A stretch of 55,155 nucleotides of DNA from Bacteroidota bacterium (lineage in GTDB: Bacteria; Bacteroidota; Ignavibacteria; Kryptoniales; JAKASW01): the NCBI GenBank assembly GCA_021811615.1, contig JAJZNW010000027.1:1-55155 (forward strand). Direction: 5' to 3'. This document shows, in pieces, positions 1-9,059 of this stretch. A program made the position numbers and the translations under genes. Position 1 is the first letter of the stretch; the number at the start of each line of letters is the position of its first letter. The notes beneath the pieces were generated by a model. That model had not been told where the DNA came from, did not search any database, and saw nothing but the letters and a program-made list of their open reading frames with translations.

Positions 1-42
1 CGCTACATGGCTACAGAGTATTACCATGTCTGGAACCTCAGG

Positions 43-59
43 GGAAGAGCGCCTCTTCC
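43..59 (-). terminator. possible weak hairpin downstream of the T9SS-secreted gene
   Basis: GGAAGAG (43-49) and CTCTTCC (53-59) form a 7-bp stem with a three-base loop, about 40 bases after the stop of the minus-strand gene ending at 99. No T-run follows on the minus strand, so it is a weak terminator candidate at best. Nothing else is seen in bases 1-98. Confidence 0.25.
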
Positions 60-98
60 TCCTTATCCAGATAGCTAAGGAACAGTTTAGCTCGGCAC

Positions 99-1766
99 TC
101 ACTTGATCAGCATCAGCTTCTTCACAGACACGAAGTTGTTACTGTCATCTCCCCTTGCCGTGATCCTGTAGAAATAGACGCCCGAAGCAAATCCCGTCAG
201 GTCTATCTCCCTTTCGTACGTGCCGGGTTCCATCGTTCCGTAATTCCAGCCTTCGAGTCTCTCGCCGAGCACGTTATAAATTTCCAATTTCACCTTCGAC
301 GCTTCTTTCAGCCGGAACTGAACAACCGTGGTGGGATTGAACGGATTAGGGTAGTTCTGGGAAAGCAAATAGCCGGCCGTATTGGAAGTCTTCAGGGGAT
401 TTATCGCAGTCAGCATTCTGGTGATGACGGTATCAGGCCTCAGGACGACGTTTCGGCCGCCGAGAGATGCCGTGACGCTGTTGTTCGTCGTATTAACGGC
501 GATAGTCCCGGCCGGTCCGGTGCCGACTACCACGCCTGCCGGTTCGCTGTCCTGGAGGGAGAGGCGACAGCTTAACACCGGCGAAGATTGTAGAATCAGA
601 TCGGCCAGCAGAGTCGCCTGCCCGCCGCCTGCAATTTCGGTGGAAGTCCACAGACCTTCGTCCGGCCAGCCTGCCTGTTCCTGCGGCTGCCATTGCATCC
701 CGACGCTTGCATCGCTGGCGTTCATGAGTACCAATGTAGCCACCCTTGCTGCGGCGGCCTGACGGACGTTCCATCCGCTGTCGGGCTGAATATGAGACTC
801 CATCCACCAGATCGGCAGATCGGTTCGCGACCTGATCCATTCGTCGACGGCGTAATACTTCTCACTTGCCGTAAGCGGATCGCTAATGCCCGCACTGTCC
901 GATGAAGCGATATCGGTCTTACCGTCGATGGCGACGAAATCGGCTCCTACCTTGTGAGTCAGCCAGTAGGAAAGGGCCGCCTGCGAATTGGCGTCTATGT
1001 ACCCCCACGAGCCGTGGAGCGCTCCGTCAGACGTGTCGGGATGCGGAGACACATAAGAAGACATCATTGCGTAAGGTCCCCCTACCATCGCGTCCGGTCT
1101 GACAGCCTTTATGGAATCATACACGTCGTTGTACATTTTGGTGTAATTCACGGCGTCGAAGCTTTCGGTACTTCTGTTAAAGAACCCTCTCATCTCGCTC
1201 CACACCACAAAGTATTTCACATCGGGAAAACTTTCAGCGATGTGTGCCGCGAGGGCGGCAAAGTCAGCGTAATGTTCGGGGCACGGGGCGGCACCGAATG
1301 CCGGGACGGGATAGTCATAGCTGTTCGTGTCGGGATTCGCGCATCCCGTGTACATCCACGAAGGAGCCTGGACGAGAGTAATGACCGGAACACCGCCGGC
1401 ATTCAAAATCATGCGAATCCTCGGTCCGATGCTCGAAGTGTCAAAAGCTCCTGGCGACGGCTCAGGATTGTTTTGGGCACCGAAGCCGTCGATCGACTGA
1501 TCCATCATCGCACCGGAAAAGCTGCTCAAGACTTTAAGCGCCGACTGCACCGCCGCCGGATTATTACTCTTCGCGTCCGTATCCTGCGACGGAGGATCAG
1601 GTTCCTGCGTACTGAAGTCGAAGCCATAGATGAAAGCAGCCGTGTCCGACTCGACGGTCCGACGGTGAACAGCTGCCCAGGCCGTCGCCCTGCCGAAAGG
1701 GACGACAGTGCAGATGAGAACCCACACCATAAGTGGAAAAGATTTTGGGAACAACAGACCCGACAT
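99..1766 (-). CDS. T9SS-secreted glycosidase-like (clan GH-A type) protein
   Basis: This is a secreted protein of about 555 residues. An N-terminal hydrophobic signal peptide (about residues 1-31) is followed by a TIM-barrel-like region with a WSE triplet (E191) and WWMES (E323), positions that suit the acid/base and nucleophile of clan GH-A glycosidases such as GH39. The last 85 or so residues carry a type A Por secretion sorting domain (LSQNYPNPFNPTT, then GVYFYRI), so the protein should cross the outer membrane by T9SS and be released or anchored. The open frame extends to a GTG at 1829 that overlaps the rlmD stop as GTGA. I prefer the ATG at 1766 because GGAAG lies 8 bases upstream and the signal peptide then has normal length. 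The substrate is unknown and the family is inferred from motifs only. Confidence 0.7.
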   Translation of the reverse strand: MSGLLFPKSFPLMVWVLICTVVPFGRATAWAAVHRRTVESDTAAFIYGFDFSTQEPDPPSQDTDAKSNNPAAVQSALKVLSSFSGAMMDQSIDGFGAQNNPEPSPGAFDTSSIGPRIRMILNAGGVPVITLVQAPSWMYTGCANPDTNSYDYPVPAFGAAPCPEHYADFAALAAHIAESFPDVKYFVVWSEMRGFFNRSTESFDAVNYTKMYNDVYDSIKAVRPDAMVGGPYAMMSSYVSPHPDTSDGALHGSWGYIDANSQAALSYWLTHKVGADFVAIDGKTDIASSDSAGISDPLTASEKYYAVDEWIRSRTDLPIWWMESHIQPDSGWNVRQAAAARVATLVLMNASDASVGMQWQPQEQAGWPDEGLWTSTEIAGGGQATLLADLILQSSPVLSCRLSLQDSEPAGVVVGTGPAGTIAVNTTNNSVTASLGGRNVVLRPDTVITRMLTAINPLKTSNTAGYLLSQNYPNPFNPTTVVQFRLKEASKVKLEIYNVLGERLEGWNYGTMEPGTYEREIDLTGFASGVYFYRITARGDDSNNFVSVKKLMLIK

Positions 1767-1825
1767 TCTTTTCACTTCCATTATTTTTTGAACGGCCAAT
1801 CGCAGCTGCCGGAGCAGGTGCGGAA

Positions 1826-3241
1826 TCACATTTTCACCAATGTCATTACGTTCTCGATATGGTAGGTCTGGGGAAACATATCCACGGGCTGCGAATGTGT
1901 CGCCTGATATCCGTGAGAAACGATTTCCTTTACATCTCTCGCCTGCGTCATAGGATTGCAGCTGACGTAGACGATCTTCTTCGCCCCGAGCAGGTGCAGG
2001 TTAGAGGCAATCTTGGGATGAAGACCGCTGCGGGGCGGGTCGAGGAGGACGAGGTCCGGTTTCGGAATATTCAGCCGTTCGAAGTTTTCAGCAATGTCAG
2101 TGCCTTTAAACAGATCGAGAAGATCAGTCTGAAGAAAACTGACGTTTCCAATATCATTCAGGGCGGCATTTTCGCCCGCATCTTCAACGGCGGAATGTAC
2201 CAGCTCGAACCCATAAACATGTCCGGCCAACTCCGACATATATATTGCGATGCTCCCCGTGCCGCTGTACATATCGTAAATAACGTCGTGCTTTTCCCCG
2301 ACCGCCCTCATCGCAGCATCGTACAAGTGTTCAGCCTGCACAGTGTTTGTTTGAAAGAAAGAAAGGGGTGAAATCCTGAAACTATACCTACCAAGTTTCT
2401 CGGTGATGTAACCCTGGCCGAAATGAATTTTGTCAACGATCCCCGTCGCTACCTGAGACCGGGTGGTATTGACTGTTGATGCGAGCGTCGACACGAACGG
2501 AAGATCAGCATGGAGTTTTTCTGCGAGCCTGTCGACCGCCGGGTCCGCGTTGAGCACGACGAGGTTAACCATGTACTCGCCTGTGTGGAAAGACTTTCGA
2601 ATCGTGAGAAACCGCAGAAGCCCGGTATGAGGCTTTGATTCGTAGAGAGTCAATCCGAGTTCTTTCCTCAGGCGGGATTCCGGATCGATAGCCTTCCTGA
2701 ACCAGTCAACGATGGCGTTCACCTTCTCGTCTGCAAGATAGCAATGCAGGATATCTATGGCCTTGTCGTATCTCCCAGGAGCGTGGAAACCGAGGGCGAC
2801 CGTCGCGGGATCGTTTTCGTGTATCCAGTACGGACGATTTGAGAAAGTCATCTCGATCTTGTTCCTGTAACCGTAGATTTCTTTCGCGGCTGTTATGTCT
2901 TCGACCTGCAGATTCAGCCCGCCGGTGCGTTCAAGGGCATCTATGACATGCTGACGTTTATAGCGGGACTGTTCGGAATATTCAAGATGCTGCCACCTGC
3001 AGCCGCCGCACACGCCGAAATACTGACAAGGAGCTTCGACGCGGTGAGGAGAGGCGGAGATAACCTCCAGCAGTTTAGCTTCCGCATAACCTTTCTTCTT
3101 CTTGTAGATCTTAGCGCGCACCACATCGCCCGGAACGGCGCCGTCAACAAAGACGACAAACCCTTCGACACGCGCAATTGACTTTCCTTCAAACGCTATG
3201 GAGTCGATACTTAATTCGACTATTTCATCTCTTGATATCAT
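1826..3241 (-). CDS. rlmD: 23S rRNA (uracil-5-)-methyltransferase, RlmD/RumA type
   Basis: This SAM-dependent enzyme makes 5-methyluridine in 23S rRNA (U1939 in E. coli for RlmD; some homologues have other sites). Residues 1-60 form a TRAM RNA-binding domain. C72, C78 and C81 in CQYFGVCGGC, plus a later Cys near residue 166, match the 4Fe-4S cluster of the RumA family. The C-terminal Rossmann methyltransferase contains DMYSGTGSIAIYM (SAM loop), LLDPPRSG and the catalytic Cys in VSCNP (C428). The length of 471 fits the family. It lies 95 bp after the glycerate kinase gene and its stop overlaps the frame of the secreted glycosidase gene. The exact target base cannot be read from sequence. Confidence 0.88.
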   Translation of the reverse strand: MISRDEIVELSIDSIAFEGKSIARVEGFVVFVDGAVPGDVVRAKIYKKKKGYAEAKLLEVISASPHRVEAPCQYFGVCGGCRWQHLEYSEQSRYKRQHVIDALERTGGLNLQVEDITAAKEIYGYRNKIEMTFSNRPYWIHENDPATVALGFHAPGRYDKAIDILHCYLADEKVNAIVDWFRKAIDPESRLRKELGLTLYESKPHTGLLRFLTIRKSFHTGEYMVNLVVLNADPAVDRLAEKLHADLPFVSTLASTVNTTRSQVATGIVDKIHFGQGYITEKLGRYSFRISPLSFFQTNTVQAEHLYDAAMRAVGEKHDVIYDMYSGTGSIAIYMSELAGHVYGFELVHSAVEDAGENAALNDIGNVSFLQTDLLDLFKGTDIAENFERLNIPKPDLVLLDPPRSGLHPKIASNLHLLGAKKIVYVSCNPMTQARDVKEIVSHGYQATHSQPVDMFPQTYHIENVMTLVKM

Positions 3242-3336
3242 TGAATTCCACTTGCTTTAAGTTCATTTTCCGGAGAATGTTTGATATTCGATTAGTCCAC
3301 CGCCGACTAAATGTGAATTCGTTTCCAATTACCTAT

Positions 3337-4671
3337 TCAGATGACCAACACTCCGAAAATGTCCATGACATTTGTATCTGTCGGCCCCGTTTCGATGAGT
3401 CCTCCGTATTTCGAAAAGAACGAATTGGAGTCGTTTCTCCGGAGATTGTCTTCAATAATATCCTTCTTGCCGGCAACATTGTTCACGGTACCGAGGGAGA
3501 CGAACGCACCAGCGGCACTGCTGTTGCCGTCCTTCCCATCGGTCCCGAACGAAAAGACAGTCGCTCTGTCAAGCCCTTGACCTCTCCTTTCCAATTCTAT
3601 CATCTGAGAGAGCGCGGACAGCACAAGCTGTTGGTTCCTTCCTCCCTTTCCGGCGCCCGTCACCTTAACGGTCGTCTCGCCTGCTGCCAGGATGAGCGCC
3701 GGAGGTGGGACAGGAAGCGCGTCTCTTTCCAGAGATCTTGCGATGGACACAATCGCCCCGGCCGCCCCGCAGGCTTCCCCTTCCCAGAACCGTGTAAGCA
3801 CAAGAGAGTCAACACCGTTCTCAGTGCCGGTTTTCTCAGCCGCTTCGAGCGCTTCGCGGTTCGAGGCAATCACCTTGATCACGCCATCGCTGCGACGCGG
3901 GGCCCGATAGACCTCCGGTTGTTTCGCGAATGCCGCACGAACGGTCTCCGGCAAACGTTCAATTAGTCCGCACTCCTTCAGGAATCCCACTGCATCAGCC
4001 GGGGTAGAGTCATCGTGCACCGTCGGCCCGCTCGCGATAGAGACCGGGTCGTCCCCGACGACGTCCGAAATAATCAGAGACAATTTCTTCCTGACTTGAG
4101 CAGCTGCAGATAATTTGCCGCCACCGAGCATGGATAAATGGCGCCGGACAAGATTGACCTTGTCTATGGATGCGCCGTTATCAAACAGGAGCTCCATCAC
4201 CCTGTTCGCATCAGACAGCGTGACGCCTTCAACCGGAACGAACACCGACGCGCTTCCTCCTCCTGATATCAGGAAGAGAACCAAGTCGTCATGATCAGCG
4301 CCCGCGACGAAATCGAGGACCGCTCGCCCGGCCCTGACACTCTCCTCATCGGGGATCGGATGGCCCGTCTGATAGAAGCCGAAGCCTTCGACCCCTATGT
4401 GACTCCCAACAGGCGAGGCAATTATGCCTGTAACGCGGCTCCCCAACTTTTTCCTCACTTCGTGCGCCATCGCTTCTGCCGATTTCCCGACAGCCACGCA
4501 TCGTACTCCCGCACCGGGATCAAGCTCCACCTGCGTACCGAAGGCATGAAGAGTGTCCGAGGCGACGTGGAAGTTCGATCCGAACAGTGTCGATGGCTTC
4601 ACGGCATTGATCGCACTCTCGACAACCCTGCGTATGATCACTTCTGCGGGGGCGACTTCCCTGGATTTCAT
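3337..4671 (-). CDS. glycerate 2-kinase (DUF4147/MOFRL family)
   Basis: This cytoplasmic enzyme phosphorylates D-glycerate to 2-phosphoglycerate. The 444-residue protein has the glycine-rich GGGSAS motif (LFLISGGGSASVF), an AVGKSA motif near the N-terminus, the SDVVGDDP segment, SGPTV, and a C-terminal MOFRL-like part with AGETTVKVTG, GRNQQL and FGTDGKDGN. These mark the class II glycerate kinases rather than the GarK class. Its start codon overlaps the stop of the DUF2461 gene (ATGA), so it is probably translationally coupled in the glyQS operon. glyA at 36716 could supply serine and hydroxypyruvate-linked metabolism, but no direct link is visible. Confidence 0.88.
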   Translation of the reverse strand: MKSREVAPAEVIIRRVVESAINAVKPSTLFGSNFHVASDTLHAFGTQVELDPGAGVRCVAVGKSAEAMAHEVRKKLGSRVTGIIASPVGSHIGVEGFGFYQTGHPIPDEESVRAGRAVLDFVAGADHDDLVLFLISGGGSASVFVPVEGVTLSDANRVMELLFDNGASIDKVNLVRRHLSMLGGGKLSAAAQVRKKLSLIISDVVGDDPVSIASGPTVHDDSTPADAVGFLKECGLIERLPETVRAAFAKQPEVYRAPRRSDGVIKVIASNREALEAAEKTGTENGVDSLVLTRFWEGEACGAAGAIVSIARSLERDALPVPPPALILAAGETTVKVTGAGKGGRNQQLVLSALSQMIELERRGQGLDRATVFSFGTDGKDGNSSAAGAFVSLGTVNNVAGKKDIIEDNLRRNDSNSFFSKYGGLIETGPTDTNVMDIFGVLVI

Positions 4672-5456
4672 TTGCTGGAAATCTTAAGGAGGCCGATCCT
4701 GCCGTTATATGATCCGATATCTGTGACCGGGTTGTGAGAAGTCGAGAAGATATAGAGAGGATAAAGCCTGTTGAAGGTTTTCATCGCCAGCGCGAGGAGC
4801 CTTGTGGACAAGATAACCGGATCCGATTTGTCTAATTCCTTTCCGAAGATAAGATAGTCGACTCCCGTGAACTTCGCCATGTCGCGCTTGGGGTTGAACT
4901 TCTCAGATATCGGCTGAGTCCCGCTGTGCAGCTCGTATGCCGAGAACTCGCCGTTGATCTTATACTGTTTGCAGGCATCGAGAAAGGCAGTTCCATGATT
5001 GGCCAGATTCTCTTCGAATCGTCTGTGTCCGTCGTTCTTCTCGTTATTTACGAATGAACCGAGTTCGATGCCGTTCCTGTCGAGGTAAAGGAAGAGCTCC
5101 GAGCCCCATTTCGTTTTCCCGAATCGAATCAGGAAGAAATCCTTGTACGGCTTCTTTGCGAACCGCATGTCGCGGTTGAGGCGGACCAATGTCCGGTTGA
5201 ATTTCGGCTCGGTGTCGAAGGCCGGATCGATGAATTTTATGAAGGGACCTATCGAAATGACAAAGGCGCGGGCAGGATTCATGAGATAAGCTTCGTATTC
5301 ATCCCGATGTTTCCGGAACCATGCGACCGAGTTGTGTTTGTACAACTCCTCGAAAAAGATGAACGTCTCCTTGAAGAACCCATTGAACTCCGGCCTGGGG
5401 ACAGTCGAGGAGGCTTCCGCCCTCATATTACCTGCCGACAGTTTCGGTTGTTTCAT
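4668..5456 (-). CDS. DUF2461 family protein
   Basis: This 262-residue soluble protein of the DUF2461 (TIGR02453) family has no established biochemical function. The diagnostic stretches are FNGFFKETFIFFEELYKHN and WFRKHRDEY near the N-terminus, the middle RLNRDMRFAKKPYK motif, and LYLDRNGIELGSF. It has no signal peptide or membrane segment. It overlaps glyQS upstream and the glycerate kinase downstream, each by four bases (ATGA), so it belongs to that operon. Operon position alone does not justify a function. Confidence 0.8.
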   Translation of the reverse strand: MKQPKLSAGNMRAEASSTVPRPEFNGFFKETFIFFEELYKHNSVAWFRKHRDEYEAYLMNPARAFVISIGPFIKFIDPAFDTEPKFNRTLVRLNRDMRFAKKPYKDFFLIRFGKTKWGSELFLYLDRNGIELGSFVNNEKNDGHRRFEENLANHGTAFLDACKQYKINGEFSAYELHSGTQPISEKFNPKRDMAKFTGVDYLIFGKELDKSDPVILSTRLLALAMKTFNRLYPLYIFSTSHNPVTDIGSYNGRIGLLKISSK

Positions 5457-6931
5457 TTCCTGAGTTTATCCGCAAGGTAGGAAGAAAGCCGCGACGAGGC
5501 GACGCGTTCCTGCTGCATAGTATCCCTCTCCCGCACGGTGACCGTCTGGTCCTCAAGCGTTTGCGAATCGACCGTGACACAGAAAGGGGTGCCGACTTCA
5601 TCCTGACGCCTGTACCTCCGCCCGACTGCACCGCTGTCGTCATAGAACACCCGGTACTGGAAACGGAGATCGTCCTCAATCTTATGGGCGATATCCTGCA
5701 TGCCGTCCCGGTTCACGAGAGGAAGAACTGCCGCTTTGACCGGCGCGAGGCGCGGATGGAGTTTGAGTACAACTCGTGTCTCGCTCTTTCCGTCGGCGGT
5801 CGGCGCTTCCTCTTCGCGATAAGATCCGGTGAGGAAAGCCATGAACGAACGGCTGGCTCCGGAGGACGTTTCGATCACAAAGGGGGTGAACTTCTCTTTA
5901 CTCTCCTCATCGAAGTACTTCATCGACTTTCCGGAATACTCCTCGTGTCTCGACAGGTCGAAGTTGGTCCGGTTGTGTACGCCTTCTATCTCGCCCCAGC
6001 CGAACGGAAAGAGGAACTCGATATCATAGGCGTCCTTGGCGTAGTGTGCGAGCTTCTCCTTTGGATGCTGGTGCCAGCGGAGTTGATCTCTCGACATTCC
6101 GAGTCCGACGTACCAGTTCATCCGCTCACCTCTCCAATATTCGAACCACTCGTCGTCGCTTCCCGGTTTGACGAAGAACTGCATTTCCATCTGCTCGAAC
6201 TCCCTCGTGCGGAAGAGAAAGTTCTTGGTGTTGATCTCGTTTCTGAAAGCCTTCCCGATCTGAGCGATACCGAACGGAAGTTTTTGCCGCGAGGAGGCGA
6301 GGACATTCTGAAAATTGACGAATATACCCTGGGCGGTTTCAGGGCGGAGGAACACGGCGGCCGACGAGTCCTCGACGGGACCGACGAATGTTTTGAACAT
6401 GAGGTTGAATTTCCTGGCCTCGGTAAACGTCCCCTTGTTGCCGCATGTCGGGCAGGAAATCATCGGCACGAGCTTCGCGGCCTGCTGGTCGGAATCCAGC
6501 AATTTTGAAAACTCTTCCTGAATGAAATCGTCCTTCTGCTGACCCCCAAACTTTGCGGGATCAAGTTCGCGCAAGAGTTCCTTTTTCTTTTTCAAGGAGA
6601 GCTCGTCGAGCAATACGTCGACCCTGTACCTCGCTTTACACTGCTTGCAATCGACCATAGGATCGGTGAAGTTCTCGACGTGACCGGAGGCTTCCCAGAC
6701 CCTCGGGTGCATGAGTATAGAGGCGTCCACTCCCTCTATGTTGTCACGAAGCGTCATCGCACGCCACCACTCGTCCTTGATATTCCTCAGGAGTTCGACG
6801 CCCATCGGGCCGTAATCCCAACAGCCGTTCAGACCACCGTATATTTCGCTCGATTGGAACACATATCCTCGTCTTTTGGCGAGGGAGACAATTTTATCAA
6901 GCGTCACTTCGTTCTTGCCGGGTAATGCCAT
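5453..6931 (-). CDS. glyQS: glycyl-tRNA synthetase, single-chain (alpha2) type
   Basis: This class II synthetase charges tRNA-Gly. Residues near the N-terminus (KRRGYVFQSSEIYGG and WDYGPMGVEL) are typical of the eukaryote/archaea-like alpha2 GlyRS also found in many bacteria. Motif 2 is AFRNEINTKNFLFRTREFEQ, and a motif 3-like segment reads ETSSGASRSFMAFL. PETAQGIF lies just before motif 2. Cysteine pairs in VDCKQCKARY and ISCPTCGNKG suggest a zinc-binding insertion. The C-terminal ~110 residues form the anticodon-binding domain (LHPRLAPVKAAVLPL). It is the first gene of a minus-strand operon, and its leader region holds a hairpin at 6982-7016. Confidence 0.95.
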   Translation of the reverse strand: MALPGKNEVTLDKIVSLAKRRGYVFQSSEIYGGLNGCWDYGPMGVELLRNIKDEWWRAMTLRDNIEGVDASILMHPRVWEASGHVENFTDPMVDCKQCKARYRVDVLLDELSLKKKKELLRELDPAKFGGQQKDDFIQEEFSKLLDSDQQAAKLVPMISCPTCGNKGTFTEARKFNLMFKTFVGPVEDSSAAVFLRPETAQGIFVNFQNVLASSRQKLPFGIAQIGKAFRNEINTKNFLFRTREFEQMEMQFFVKPGSDDEWFEYWRGERMNWYVGLGMSRDQLRWHQHPKEKLAHYAKDAYDIEFLFPFGWGEIEGVHNRTNFDLSRHEEYSGKSMKYFDEESKEKFTPFVIETSSGASRSFMAFLTGSYREEEAPTADGKSETRVVLKLHPRLAPVKAAVLPLVNRDGMQDIAHKIEDDLRFQYRVFYDDSGAVGRRYRRQDEVGTPFCVTVDSQTLEDQTVTVRERDTMQQERVASSRLSSYLADKLRK

Positions 6932-7215
6932 TTCAAATTCACTTTTTTAGTCAATATATGAAACGAGGCCGAATCGACAAAGATCTTTGGCCTTCGTGGT
7001 GAAGGACCGAAAGATCAAACGAGCGATTCCTGATGATACTTAAAAGATGTTCATCAATCCCGGGGTTCGAGGTTTGAAACAGGCTGGGTCTGATTGAATT
7101 GGACCTTCATCCATGAAACCTGAACGGCTGAAAAGGCCATACGATCCGATTGAGGTACGGGGGGGAGGAGGGGTTTGTGCCGAGCTCTCAAAAATCTTTA
7201 TTTGGCGTCTTGACT
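6932..7215. other. divergent intergenic region between glyQS and smpB
   Basis: About 390 bases without a convincing gene lie between the two divergent starts. On the minus strand a TATATT lies about 25 bases before the glyQS start with a poor -35 (TTTGTC, 17 bases away), so a glyQS promoter is possible but weak. A bulged hairpin lies at 6982-7016. A run of G with GGAGG at about 7158-7170 is out of place for a start. A 251-codon minus-strand open frame that covers smpB is rejected as a shadow. Confidence 0.5.
6982..7016. repeat. bulged inverted repeat in the glyQS leader/upstream region
   Basis: GATCTTTGGCCTTC (6982-6995) pairs with GAAGGACCGAAAGATC (7001-7016) around a 5-base loop, with two single-base bulges. 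No T-run follows on either strand, so it does not look like an intrinsic terminator. It sits 50-85 bases upstream of glyQS. Confidence 0.5.
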
Positions 7216-7245
7216 TTGAAAGGTAATATTTAGCATTTTTATACG
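7216..7245 (+). promoter_or_regulatory. possible sigma70-type promoter for smpB
   Basis: TTGAAA (7216-7221) is followed after 18 bases by TATACG (7240-7245). An overlapping TTGACT starts at 7210. Transcription would start near 7252, about 70 bases before the chosen smpB ATG. Confidence 0.35.
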
Positions 7246-7324
7246 CAGTCGGGCGACGGCTGGAATTTCGGATGGGAAGACAAGGGTGAGCGCCCGTATT
7301 GCCATTACAAAATGGAAAGGTACA

Positions 7325-7780
7325 ATGGAGCCAGAGGAAAAAACGGTAGCTCAAAATCGGCGTGCGCGATTTGAGTTTCAGATTATGGAAACTACCGAGG
7401 CGGGCATTGTTCTGAAGGGGAGCGAAGTGAAGTCGGTCCGCCAGGGGAAAGTCGACATAAGCGATTGTTTCGCATCTGTCAAGGATGGCGAAATTTGGCT
7501 TCACAATATGCATGTGGCGGCCTACCAGAATGCAGGCCCATTCAACCACAATCCTCGAAGGACTCGAAAGCTCCTTCTTCACCGGCGGGAAATCAGGAAG
7601 CTTATAGGAAAAATCAGGCAGAAGGGTTTGTCGCTGGTACCAATCCGGATCTACTGGAAGCACGGTCTTGCTAAAGTCGAGCTGGCAGTCGCGAAGGGCA
7701 AGCGTGCCTACGACAAGCGCGAGACGATAAAGCAGCGCGACCAGGAACGGGAGTACCGTGAAAGGGATTCGGATTACTGA
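7325..7780 (+). CDS. smpB: SsrA-binding protein SmpB
   Basis: SmpB binds tmRNA and delivers it to stalled ribosomes for trans-translation. The sequence shows the family core: N-terminal AQNRRARFEFQI, then GIVLKGSEVKSVRQGKVD, LHNMHVAAYQNA, and RRTRKLLLHRREI with a C-terminal KGKRAYDKRETIKQRD helix-forming tail. At 151 residues it matches the usual 145-160. I chose the ATG at 7325 because GGAAAGG (7314-7320) sits 4 bases upstream. The frame also opens at a GTG at 7286, which would add 13 residues not seen in the family. The tmRNA gene itself is not in the window. tyrS follows 48 bases later. Confidence 0.93.
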   Translation: MEPEEKTVAQNRRARFEFQIMETTEAGIVLKGSEVKSVRQGKVDISDCFASVKDGEIWLHNMHVAAYQNAGPFNHNPRRTRKLLLHRREIRKLIGKIRQKGLSLVPIRIYWKHGLAKVELAVAKGKRAYDKRETIKQRDQEREYRERDSDY

Positions 7781-7828
7781 CGATTCAATGCACACCGACC
7801 ATTCATTCCAGGAGAGAGATAGCTAGGG

Positions 7829-9043
7829 TTGTTTCCAACACTTAACGAGCAACTGGACCACATCAAGCGGGGCACCGCAGAGATAATACCGGAAGAAGAG
7901 CTTGCGCAAAAAATTGAGAAATCGATCAGAGGGAATATTCCGCTCAGAGTAAAGTTAGGCTGCGATCCAAGCCGCCCCGATCTGCATCTGGGGCATTCCG
8001 TAGTACTCAGGAAGCTCAGACAATTTCAGGACCTCGGACACACGGCTATATTGATAGTCGGCGATTTCACGGGCATGATTGGCGATCCATCCGGCAGAAA
8101 CAAGGCGAGGCCGTCGATGACGCTCGAGGAGACGCGCCGCAACGGTGAGACCTATTTCAAGCAGGCATCGAAGATACTTTCCCAGGAGAATCTCCAGATC
8201 GTTCACAATTCCGACTGGCTGGGGAAAATGACGTTCGAGGATGTAATCAAGCTTGCAAGCAGATACACAGTAGCGAGGATGCTTGAGAGGGACGACTTCG
8301 AAAAGCGCTTCCGCGCTCAGGAGCCGATCAGCGTGCACGAGTTTCTCTACCCACTCGCACAAGCGATGGATTCGGTCGCGATAAAGGCCGACATCGAGCT
8401 GGGCGGGACAGACCAGAAGTTCAACCTGCTCGTTGGCAGAGATATCCAGAGAGAATTTGGACTTGAACCGCAGGTCACATTGACAATGCCAATCCTTGTC
8501 GGCACTGATGGTGTCGAAAAAATGTCCAAGTCGCTCGGGAATTATATCGCGATCACCGACCCGCCGGAAGAGATGTACGGCAAGACACTCTCAATACCCG
8601 ATAAACTCATCTATGATTATTTCCTGCTGGCCACAAATGTGCCGGAGGCCGAACTTTCCGGAATCAAGAAAGAGCTTGAGTACGGAGAAGTTAATCCCCG
8701 TGATTTGAAGAGACGACTCGCGAGGGAGATAGTATCACTTTACCACAGCCGTGAAGCGGCCGAACAGGCCGAAGAAAATTTCGACAGGGTTTTTATCCGA
8801 AAGGAAGTACCCGACGAAATTCAAGAGGTCGTCTTACCTGACGACGGCGGCAACTACAATGTTTTCCAACTCCTGGTGAAGATAGGCGCTGCGAAGTCGA
8901 ACGGTGAAGCACGTCGCCTCGTCACCCAGGGTGGCGTGATGATCGACGGGACGAAAGTCTCCGATCCAAACACGGCAACCGATCCGGACACATCGTTCGT
9001 TCTTAAAGTTGGAAAACGTAAATTCTACAAGATCAGACGTTGA
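7829..9043 (+). CDS. tyrS: tyrosyl-tRNA synthetase (TyrZ-like class I type)
   Basis: This enzyme charges tRNA-Tyr. The class I signatures are HLGH (in [10 protein letters not shown], the HIGH box) and [10 protein letters not shown] (KMSKS loop). The C-terminal 65 residues form an S4 RNA-binding domain ([22 protein letters not shown]). Insertion and length (404) fit the TyrZ-type branch. The start must be the TTG at 7829. An in-frame TAG lies at 7820-7822 just upstream, and no ATG occurs in frame until well inside the catalytic domain. A GGAG at 7811-7814 is rather far from it (14 bases). The gene lies between smpB and the arginine decarboxylase gene on one likely transcript. Confidence 0.93.
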   Translation: MFPTLNEQLDHIKRGTAEIIPEEELAQKIEKSIRGNIPLRVKLGCDPSRPDLHLGHSVVLRKLRQFQDLGHTAILIVGDFTGMIGDPSGRNKARPSMTLEETRRNGETYFKQASKILSQENLQIVHNSDWLGKMTFEDVIKLASRYTVARMLERDDFEKRFRAQEPISVHEFLYPLAQAMDSVAIKADIELGGTDQKFNLLVGRDIQREFGLEPQVTLTMPILVGTDGVEKMSKSLGNYIAITDPPEEMYGKTLSIPDKLIYDYFLLATNVPEAELSGIKKELEYGEVNPRDLKRRLAREIVSLYHSREAAEQAEENFDRVFIRKEVPDEIQEVVLPDDGGNYNVFQLLVKIGAAKSNGEARRLVTQGGVMIDGTKVSDPNTATDPDTSFVLKVGKRKFYKIRR

Positions 9044-9059
9044 AAAAGGAGATGTGAAA

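Noticed and set aside
954..1865. 303-codon open frame on the plus strand
   Set aside because: It lies antisense to the secreted glycosidase gene, is rich in Arg and His, and matches no family; it is a shadow frame.
6932..7324. T-box riboswitch before glyQS
   Set aside because: The bulged hairpin is present but there is no T-box sequence, specifier codon or terminator/antiterminator pair, and T-boxes are mainly known in Firmicutes and Actinobacteria.
7040..7795. 251-codon minus-strand frame over smpB
   Set aside because: Its composition is not protein-like for this genome and smpB is unmistakable on the other strand.
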